A stretch of 13,380 nucleotides of DNA from an uncultured Ruminococcus sp. (GTDB taxonomy: Bacteria; Bacillota; Clostridia; Oscillospirales; Ruminococcaceae), in contig CAMNFW010000033.1 in NCBI GenBank assembly GCA_946537565.1, positions 1 to 13,380 of the forward strand, read 5' to 3'. A program made the translations under genes and the position numbers. Below the pieces are notes generated by a model that made no database searches, was not told where the DNA came from, and was given only the letters and a program-made list of their open reading frames with translations. Below are positions 9,127 through 13,380 of the stretch, piece after piece (the first letter of the stretch is position 1; the number at the start of each line of letters is the position of its first letter).

Positions 9127-9241
9127 TGCGCAAGAGCGCAAAAAGACATACCTAATACGACCGGCTGACGATTTGAGAGAGAGGACAGCCGGAAAATACA
9201 TGGCATAAAATTAAGACTATTTACGCAGGTTCGGGCTGCGT
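9127..9241 (-). other. Hairpins in the distal part of the leader
   Basis: Downstream of the terminator three further inverted repeats are visible on the minus strand: ACGCAG/CTGCGT (9241-9236 with 9228-9223, 7-nt loop), CCGGCTG/CAGCCGG (9192-9186 with 9167-9161, 18-nt loop) and TGCGC/GCGCA (9140-9127, 4-nt loop). None is followed by a T-run in the sense direction, so they are not terminators. They could stabilise the mRNA or affect translation of the first gene. Confidence 0.4.
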
Positions 9242-9251
9242 TTTCAGAGAC

Positions 9252-9297
9252 AAAAAACTGTTCCCCTCACCATTTCGCCTATAGGTGAAGCAGACAG
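9252..9297 (-). terminator. Intrinsic terminator within the operon leader
   Basis: Minus-strand hairpin: 9297-9284 (CTGTCTGCTTCACC) pairs with 9271-9258 (GGTGAGGGGAACAG), 14 positions with two mismatches and two G-U pairs, around a 12-nt loop, followed by six T (9257-9252). It stands between the promoter and the first gene, about 160 nt upstream of the start codon, so it must be bypassed for operon expression from that promoter. Confidence 0.75.
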
Positions 9298-9306
9298 TCA
9301 CTGCTT
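9288..9306 (-). promoter_or_regulatory. Candidate antiterminator hairpin
   Basis: Minus strand AAGCAG (9306-9301) pairs perfectly with CTGCTT (9293-9288) around a 7-nt loop. The CTGCTT strand and the loop form the 5' side of the terminator stem, so the two structures exclude each other. The GCAGT within it could instead pair with the ACTGC of hairpin I (9362-9358), offering a way to link upstream folding to termination. This is inferred from complementarity only. Confidence 0.5.
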
Positions 9307-9391
9307 TTCTGTTAGCACATACGAATCCAGGCTCGCCTATGCCCGGCATTCACACTTGCAGTCTTGCCAAACTGCATAAATCTTCATAACA

Positions 9392-9420
9392 AGTATAACA
9401 AATTTATTGAATATTGTCAA
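9392..9420 (-). promoter_or_regulatory. Sigma-A promoter of the solute-binding-protein operon
   Basis: Read on the minus strand there is a perfect -35 TTGACA (9420-9415), a 17-nt spacer, and TATACT (9397-9392). Transcription should begin near 9385, giving a leader of about 290 nt before the TTG start at 9092. A run of eight A residues lies just upstream of the -35 (9430-9423), resembling an UP-like A tract. Confidence 0.85.
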
Positions 9421-9560
9421 GCTTTTTTTTAGTACAGCAAACCTCTTTTAAAGCCGCCTGATCTGTATACTTCGTTATTTCTCATAATACAGCAGATTAA
9501 ATTTCACAGAACTGAAAAAGTGAGCATTCATAATTCTGTCCTGTTAAAGTGCCAAACATC
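9421..9560. other. Intergenic region between divergent promoters
   Basis: About 140 nt separate the -35 of the minus-strand operon from the -35 of the plus-strand operon. No ORF with a ribosome site is seen. The only structure noted is CTGTAT (9463-9468) with ATACAG (9487-9492), an inverted repeat with an 18-nt gap that might be an operator half-site pair but is weak. Confidence 0.35.
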
Positions 9561-9590
9561 TTGACTAATACCCTGCTGTTGTGATATAAT
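9561..9590 (+). promoter_or_regulatory. Extended -10 sigma-A promoter of the membrane protein / metal-sensor operon
   Basis: TTGACT (9561-9566), an 18-nt spacer and TATAAT (9585-9590) preceded by TGA, which makes an extended -10 (TGnTATAAT). Transcription should begin near 9597, leaving a leader of only about 30 nt. This rules out the upstream in-frame ATG at 9589 as the start of the following gene. Confidence 0.85.
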
Positions 9591-9627
9591 GTATAAGGGA
9601 AATTGTATGTTCATGGAGGCAGAGATC

Positions 9628-10077
9628 ATGGTTGAATTTTTACTTGTTATAGCAACTATATTTGTTATCTGCGAAATATACAATATCAACGAAATACTCA
9701 TGATAATGATGAGCATAGTATTCGTAGAGATAATAATGATAACAATGGCGCTGATGTTTGCATACTGCTGCGTGAGGCTGCTTTTCACCAAAAAGATCAG
9801 CAGCACCTTCTCCCGTATCGACTATCCCCCGAAAGGAAAATTCAAAACAGCCTTTTACAAGATAGACGGCATTGAGTATCCGTGTATTTTTCCGAGCGAA
9901 ATGGCAATGACCAGCAAAATGTACAAAAAAGGCAAGAGCTATACCGTAATGTTCAGCAAAAGCATGAAAAAGGTATACGATATATATACAGTCATCACCT
10001 GCATACTTGGGCTGTTATTCAGCTGGGGAGCAGTGTTCATATCAATATTTTTCTTCACAGCAATATTTGAGCTTTAG
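9628..10077 (+). CDS. Small membrane protein of unknown function
   Basis: A 149-residue protein. In-frame ATGs at 9589, 9607 and 9613 are rejected: the first overlaps the -10 box, and only the ATG at 9628 has a good SD (GGAGG at 9615-9619, 8-nt spacing). Two hydrophobic segments cover about residues 1-21 and 24-47, a soluble basic region about 50-110 (FKTAFYKIDGIEYPCIFPSE, YKKGKSYTVMFSKSMKKVYD), and a third TM about 115-142. The soluble part looks like a small beta domain with the G-K-x-V pattern of DUF3592-like proteins, but the resemblance is too weak for a call. It shares a promoter with the ArsR-family regulator 18 nt downstream, so it may be under metal control. No transporter or enzyme motif is visible. 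Confidence 0.75.
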   Translation: MVEFLLVIATIFVICEIYNINEILMIMMSIVFVEIIMITMALMFAYCCVRLLFTKKISSTFSRIDYPPKGKFKTAFYKIDGIEYPCIFPSEMAMTSKMYKKGKSYTVMFSKSMKKVYDIYTVITCILGLLFSWGAVFISIFFFTAIFEL

Positions 10078-10095
10078 AGCGAACGGAGGATAAAA

Positions 10096-10446
10096 ATGGA
10101 AGAACATATCTGCGGAGAATGCGGAGTTCATCAGGATATAGTTGACAAGGTGTCAAAGGTAATGCCGGATGAAGGTGTACTCTATGATGCAGCCGAGCTG
10201 CTGAAGGTTTTTGGAGATTCCACGAGGATAAGGATAATATTCGTACTTTGCCAGAGCGAGATGTGCGTATGTGACATTGCTGATCTTTTGCAGATGACAC
10301 AATCTGCAATATCGCATCAGCTGCGGGTGCTGAAACAGGCAAGGCTGGTAAAAGCACGCCGTGACGGCAAAACTATCTACTATTCTATCTGTGACTCCCA
10401 TGTAAAAAAGATCTTCTATTACGCAATGGAACACGTTATGGAATGA
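10096..10446 (+). CDS. ArsR/SmtB-family metal-sensing repressor with alpha-3N and alpha-5 sites
   Basis: A 116-residue winged-helix repressor. The core LLKVFGDSTRIRIIFVLCQSE (35-55), the recognition helix QSAISHQLRVLKQARLV (69-85) and the wing RRDGKTIYYSI (88-98) are typical of ArsR/SmtB proteins, which dimerise on operator DNA and release it on metal binding. Two metal sites are visible. Cys6 and Cys9 in the N-terminal arm plus Cys57 and Cys59 (MCVCD) match the alpha-3N site of CadC. Asp100, His102, His113 and Glu116 reproduce the spacing of the SmtB alpha-5 zinc site. Sensing of Zn, Cd or Pb is the family-based inference. SD GGAGG is 6 nt before the ATG. It follows the small membrane protein by 18 nt and probably autoregulates that operon. 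No cation pump is adjacent. Confidence 0.93.
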   Translation: MEEHICGECGVHQDIVDKVSKVMPDEGVLYDAAELLKVFGDSTRIRIIFVLCQSEMCVCDIADLLQMTQSAISHQLRVLKQARLVKARRDGKTIYYSICDSHVKKIFYYAMEHVME

Positions 10447-10507
10447 CATTGGATTCACATTTTGCAGCGCATTATGCGTAAAGATATTTAACATGAAATG
10501 AGGATAT

Positions 10508-11323
10508 ATGGAATATTTTGATTTTCACACTCACGCCTTTGTTGATTTCCTTGCAGAACGGGCATTGTCCGGACTGGAGGATACCAGCGGCATAAAACCA
10601 GCTACTGACGGCACTCTTTCCGGTCTCAAAAAGAAAATGCAGCAGACCGGAATCTCCCGTGCCATGCTTCTGCCGGTGGCAACAAAACCTTCTCAGCAGC
10701 ATAATATAAATAACTGGGCAGCAGAAATAATGGACGGAAGCATATTCTGCTGCGGAAGTATTCACCCTGATGCTGAGGATAAATTTGAAGAGCTGGAGCG
10801 TATACACTCCCTCGGACTTTACGGCATAAAGTTTCATTCAGAGTACCAGCATTTCTGTCCTGACGAAGAGCGCATGATACCCTTGTACAAGAGAGCTGCG
10901 GAGCTTGGAATGTTCGTAGTATTTCACGGCGGCTGGGATCCGTTTGGTGAAGGCGAGGTAAGAGCAGAGCCGAAGCGCATAGCAAAAGCGGCAGAAAAAT
11001 GCCCGGAGCTGACGATCATTGCCGCACACATGGGCGGACTCAGACGCTTTGACGAAGCCGAAGACTGGCTTGCCGGAAGGTATGAAAATCTTTATATGGA
11101 TACAGGAGTTGTATATCATTATATTACTGACGAGCAGGCTTTTCGCATTATCCGCAAACAGGGAGCGGACAAGATACTGTTTGGCAGTGACTGTCCCTGG
11201 GACGATCCTGCCAACGAGATTGCCCTTCTCAACAGACTGCCGCTGTCAGATCCTGAGCGGTCAGCTGTATTTCACGGCAATGCAGAAAAACTCATCAGCA
11301 AACACGATAAAGCATTAAGATAA
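10508..11323 (+). CDS. Metal-dependent amidohydrolase (amidohydrolase-2 family)
   Basis: A 271-residue TIM-barrel hydrolase or decarboxylase of the amidohydrolase-2 type. Expected motifs are in order: the HxH pair in FDFHTH (His7, His9), GIKFHSEYQ (106-113, with Lys108 and His110), VFHGGWDPF (His140), AAHMGG (His174) and LFGSDCPWDDP (Asp228), then the closing FHGNAEKLI. All metal ligands expected for a single-metal site are present, so it should be active. Length is normal for the short members. Substrate is unknown; family members act on amides, lactones or aromatic carboxylates. The ATG has GAGGA only 3 nt upstream, a tight spacing. It lies 61 nt after the repressor gene with no clear terminator between, so read-through is possible. 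Confidence 0.88.
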   Translation: MEYFDFHTHAFVDFLAERALSGLEDTSGIKPATDGTLSGLKKKMQQTGISRAMLLPVATKPSQQHNINNWAAEIMDGSIFCCGSIHPDAEDKFEELERIHSLGLYGIKFHSEYQHFCPDEERMIPLYKRAAELGMFVVFHGGWDPFGEGEVRAEPKRIAKAAEKCPELTIIAAHMGGLRRFDEAEDWLAGRYENLYMDTGVVYHYITDEQAFRIIRKQGADKILFGSDCPWDDPANEIALLNRLPLSDPERSAVFHGNAEKLISKHDKALR

Positions 11324-11411
11324 GCTTTGTAAATAACAGACAGATCGTTGGTGTATTCACCTTTAAAATCCGGCAGATCAGATATACAGCAAACCTTGTC
11401 TGCATCTGAGC

Positions 11412-11417
11412 TATAAT
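11412..11417 (+). promoter_or_regulatory. Probable -10 element upstream of the CPBP-like gene
   Basis: TATAAT at 11412-11417 would give a start near 11424, just ahead of the AAAGGAGG SD (11426-11433). No recognisable -35 is found at 16-18 nt upstream, so this may be an activator-dependent or chance element. Confidence 0.4.
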
Positions 11418-11440
11418 ATATACAGAAAGGAGGCGGTCTT

Positions 11441-12601
11441 GTGCAGGTCATGAATAATGAAATTTCAAAGGAAAGCGTTATAGATGATTTTGACTACTCT
11501 ACCCAGGGTGCGTCATACAACAAAAAGTTCATATCCTGGAGAAAACGCAGCGTCAATCCTTTCTCCTTCCGTTTTGAGAAAATACGAAATGAGAGCGTAT
11601 ATATTGACGGCAGAGGATTTGTGGTAGATTCAGCTGATTCAGCGGAACACGATGCGCTTATACGCATATTCTATGTCCTGGGGATCGCCTGTCTTATGTG
11701 GGTCGTAATAGACACGATCTTCAGCAAGATACTTGTATTCGGGCTGGAAAAAATCGGTTTTGATATCCACAGTGCATTTATGAGTTCAACGTTATACGGC
11801 GGAGGAGTTGAGATAGTTTCAGTGCTGGCAGCCTCTGCATTCCTGAAAGTATTTGTTCCGTTTTTTTATCTCCGCAAACGTTTCAAGCTGCCGAAGCAGG
11901 TCGAGCTTATGAGCAGTGCGAACCGGGCAGCCGGCATAGTGGGAGCGATCGCAATGGTGCTTATAATCAGCACTGTCACCAGTCTGCCTTCCGCCTATTC
12001 CAGCGAAACAAAGGAGATATATGAATATTTTGCCAGCCTTAACACTGATGTATCGGTATGGGGTCAGCGGGAATATTTATTTTATACAATATTTGACATA
12101 GTAATAATGTCCGCATTATCGGAAATGTTTTTCCGGGGAGCGATGTTTGCGGTGCTGAGGCAGTTTGGGGATCCCTTTGCCATAATAGTGACCTCACTGA
12201 CAGCAGGGCTGCTTACGCAGAATTTCCAGGAAATGCTTACAGTGATACTGATATCGATTGTAGCTTCATGGGGAATGCTCCGCAGCGGCACCATATTTAC
12301 AGCAATAGCCTCAAGCATAATCTACAAAATGTACAGACTTGCCATAACGATACTTGAAGCCAATCGTTCTGACACTTTCATACCGATAAAGAATTTCTTT
12401 ATGATCGTGGTATTCATTGTAGGAGCGGTTGTACTTCTGATCGTATGGCTTCTTGGAAAACAGGACGATGAGCATTACATAGCGGAATTTCACTCTAAAA
12501 TGACCATGCGCCAGAGAATAATTCATTCAGCAAAGGTATTCCCCTACTCTGTAGTAATGGCGATATGTGCGGTATATGCAGTTATAAGGCTGGTGACATA
12601 G
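11441..12601 (+). CDS. CPBP-fold membrane protein, protease residues degenerate
   Basis: A 386-residue integral membrane protein. GTG at 11441 is chosen because GGAGG is 7 nt upstream; the ATG at 11450 would be 16 nt away. An N-terminal cytosolic part of about 70 residues is followed by about eight hydrophobic segments. The layout around 220-300 matches the CPBP (CAAX protease / bacteriocin-processing, ABI) family: SALSEMFFRGAMF (224-236) aligns with the EExxxR motif and TAGLLTQNF (254-262) with FxxxH. The first Glu of motif 1 is Ser227, the Phe and His of motif 2 are Ala255 and Thr259, and the third motif HxxxN is absent (ASSIIYKMY). It is therefore probably not a protease. A scaffold or membrane-sensing role is inference. 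Its stop lies one base before the tadA start. Confidence 0.75.
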   Translation: MQVMNNEISKESVIDDFDYSTQGASYNKKFISWRKRSVNPFSFRFEKIRNESVYIDGRGFVVDSADSAEHDALIRIFYVLGIACLMWVVIDTIFSKILVFGLEKIGFDIHSAFMSSTLYGGGVEIVSVLAASAFLKVFVPFFYLRKRFKLPKQVELMSSANRAAGIVGAIAMVLIISTVTSLPSAYSSETKEIYEYFASLNTDVSVWGQREYLFYTIFDIVIMSALSEMFFRGAMFAVLRQFGDPFAIIVTSLTAGLLTQNFQEMLTVILISIVASWGMLRSGTIFTAIASSIIYKMYRLAITILEANRSDTFIPIKNFFMIVVFIVGAVVLLIVWLLGKQDDEHYIAEFHSKMTMRQRIIHSAKVFPYSVVMAICAVYAVIRLVT

Positions 12602-12602
12602 A

Positions 12603-13082
12603 ATGGAATATATGGAAAGGGCGCTGGAGCTTGCTGGATTTGCTTATGAAAAAGGCGAAGTGCCGGTAGGTGCAGTTGTGGTGAAAAAAAGCACAGGCGA
12701 GATAATCGGCGAGGGCTGGAATCTTCGTGAGACCGAAAAAAACGCCCTTGCCCACGCTGAAATAATGGCAATAGACAAGGCTTGCAGGAAGCTTGGGGGC
12801 TGGCGGCTGCCGGACTGTGCGATATATATAACACTTGAACCCTGTCCGATGTGCTGCGGAGGGATAATAAGTGCGAGGATAGACGATGTATATTTCGGGG
12901 CATACGATCCTAAGAGCGGATCGGCGGTATCTGTTCAGCAGATATTTGAACTGCCGTACAATCACAGACCGAATATTATCGGCGGAGTAATGGAAGAGGA
13001 ATGCAGCAGAATGCTCTCACGTTTTTTCCGGGAGCTTCGCATGAAAAAGAAGCTTTTGAGGTCGGCTGACAAAAATCAATAG
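12603..13082 (+). CDS. tadA: tRNA-specific adenosine deaminase TadA
   Basis: A 159-residue zinc deaminase that converts A34 to inosine in tRNA-Arg(ACG), needed to read CGN codons. The cytidine-deaminase-fold motifs are complete: HAE at 51-53 (His ligand, catalytic Glu53) and PCPMC at 80-84 (Cys81, Cys84 ligands), with the family signatures GEVPVGAVVV (18-27) and FGAYDPKSGS (98-107). Length is typical for TadA (about 150-165). The N-terminus MEYMERALELAGFAYEKGEVP matches the usual helix-1 entry. The ATG at 12603 follows the previous stop by one base and has only a weak GGTGA 6 nt upstream, so translation is probably coupled to the membrane protein gene. The Cys-Cys pair after the motif (PCPMCCGG) is a common variant. 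Confidence 0.96.
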   Translation: MEYMERALELAGFAYEKGEVPVGAVVVKKSTGEIIGEGWNLRETEKNALAHAEIMAIDKACRKLGGWRLPDCAIYITLEPCPMCCGGIISARIDDVYFGAYDPKSGSAVSVQQIFELPYNHRPNIIGGVMEEECSRMLSRFFRELRMKKKLLRSADKNQ

Positions 13083-13140
13083 TGAAAATTATGCAAAACT
13101 TACAAAGATCTTAAAGTCGAAAATAATTTCAAAAAAAACC

Positions 13141-13169
13141 TTGACAAATCCGATTTTATCTGATATAAT
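13141..13169 (+). promoter_or_regulatory. Consensus promoter of the tRNA-Leu gene
   Basis: TTGACA (13141-13146), a 17-nt spacer and TATAAT (13164-13169) with a TGA just before it. All twelve hexamer positions match the sigma-A consensus. Transcription should begin near 13176, about 20 nt before the tRNA 5' end. An A tract lies just upstream of the -35. Confidence 0.92.
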
Positions 13170-13196
13170 ATTATAGCAGTTGAAAAACTGTGTATT

Positions 13197-13281
13197 GCGA
13201 GTGTGCTGGAATAGGCAGACAGGCACGTTTGAGGGGCGTGTGTCGACAGACGTATGGGTTCAAGTCCCATTACTCGCACCA
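13197..13281 (+). tRNA. tRNA-Leu (anticodon GAG)
   Basis: An 85-nt class II tRNA including an encoded CCA end (13279-13281). Acceptor GCGAGTG pairs with TACTCGC (one G-U). The anticodon stem CACGT/GCGTG encloses the loop TTGAGGG, giving anticodon GAG, which reads CUC and CUU leucine codons. The T arm ATGGG-TTCAAGT-CCCAT is perfect. A long variable arm (GTC/GAC stem) confirms the leucine/serine/tyrosine class, and the anticodon decides leucine. Confidence 0.95.
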
Positions 13282-13283
13282 AG

Positions 13284-13317
13284 ACTTCCTACCAATAACG
13301 GCAGGAAGTTTTTTTTA
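13284..13317 (+). terminator. Intrinsic terminator after tRNA-Leu
   Basis: ACTTCCT (13284-13290) pairs with AGGAAGT (13303-13309), with two further G-C pairs across one mismatch, followed by a run of T residues to about 13316. It directly follows the tRNA CCA end, so the tRNA is a single-gene transcript. The remaining bases to 13380 show nothing recognisable. Confidence 0.88.
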
Positions 13318-13380
13318 TTTTTTGGCTCACGCTGCTGCTCCCAAACTCGCTCACTCTCTTTGTAATTAGTTACATACGAT

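Larger units (their letters stand above)
9093..9385 (-). promoter_or_regulatory. Structured 5' leader, candidate riboswitch or attenuator
   Basis: This leader of about 290 nt has no convincing gene. Read on the minus strand it contains, in order: hairpin I (9376-9357, TGCAGT/ACTGCA with an 8-nt loop); hairpin II (9351-9323, GAAT plus CCGGGC paired with GCCTGG plus ATTC, loop ATAGGCGA); a possible antiterminator (9306-9288); an intrinsic terminator (9297-9252); then further hairpins down to the start codon. The antiterminator and terminator share 9297-9288 and cannot form together, the hallmark of transcription attenuation. I do not recognise the aptamer as a known riboswitch class, T-box or protein-binding leader. 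An independent sRNA of about 135 nt ending at the terminator is an alternative reading. Confidence 0.65.

Noticed and set aside
9223..9241. ACGCAG/CTGCGT hairpin as a second terminator
   Set aside because: In the minus direction it is followed by AAATAG, and in the plus direction only four T residues follow a 6-bp stem.
9398..9414. CadC/SmtB-like operator in the spacer of the minus-strand promoter (CAATAAATTTG)
   Set aside because: The inverted repeat is short and imperfect, and AT-rich spacers give such matches by chance.
9589..9627. Upstream start (ATG 9589) for the small membrane protein
   Set aside because: It overlaps the -10 box of the predicted promoter, and the good SD belongs to the ATG at 9628.
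10464..10482. Small hairpin between the repressor and amidohydrolase genes as a terminator
   Set aside because: The stem CGCA/TGCG is only four pairs with a 3-nt loop and no T-run follows.
10508..11323. TatD DNase for the amidohydrolase
   Set aside because: The motif set (GIKFH, HGGWDPF, AHMGG, FGSDCPW) fits the amidohydrolase-2 group better than TatD.

Overview
The window looks like a chromosomal segment from a Gram-positive, Clostridia-type bacterium, most likely a Ruminococcus-like member of the Oscillospiraceae. The reasons are moderate GC, strong purine-rich ribosome binding sites, consensus sigma-A promoters, frequent TTG and GTG starts, and a sugar-ABC cassette with a DUF5696-type protein. 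The genus is inferred from gene content. No mobile element, CRISPR array or pseudogene was seen.

Left two thirds (1-9420, minus strand). One long operon reads right to left: a very large extracellular solute-binding protein with tandem carbohydrate-binding-like modules (6126-9092), two sugar-type ABC permeases (5166-6107 and 4275-5153), a secreted NHL-propeller/TPR-like protein with one membrane segment and a charged cytoplasmic tail (2617-4260), a Yip1-family membrane protein (1983-2612), and the first 655 codons of a secreted DUF5696-like protein that runs off the left edge. Gaps between genes are only 4-18 nt, so the six are probably co-transcribed and co-translated. There is no ATPase gene in the window. 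The best reading is an uptake system for an unknown glycan with its own surface receptor, a possible glycan-acting enzyme and two extra membrane-linked proteins of unknown role. The operon starts from a near-consensus promoter (9392-9420) and carries a leader of about 290 nt. That leader contains an intrinsic terminator (9252-9297) and an overlapping, mutually exclusive hairpin, so it looks like a transcription attenuator or riboswitch of a class I do not recognise.

Right third (9561-13380, plus strand). A divergent strong promoter drives a small membrane protein (9628-10077) followed by an ArsR/SmtB-family metal sensor (10096-10446) that carries both the alpha-3N Cys set and the alpha-5 Asp/His/Glu set. 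Then come a TIM-barrel amidohydrolase (10508-11323), a CPBP-fold membrane protein that has lost its protease residues (11441-12601), and the tRNA adenosine deaminase TadA (12603-13082), whose start lies just after the previous stop. A tRNA-Leu(GAG) gene (13197-13281) with its own consensus promoter and terminator ends the window.

The most promising unexplained items are the whole minus-strand cassette and its structured, terminator-bearing leader.
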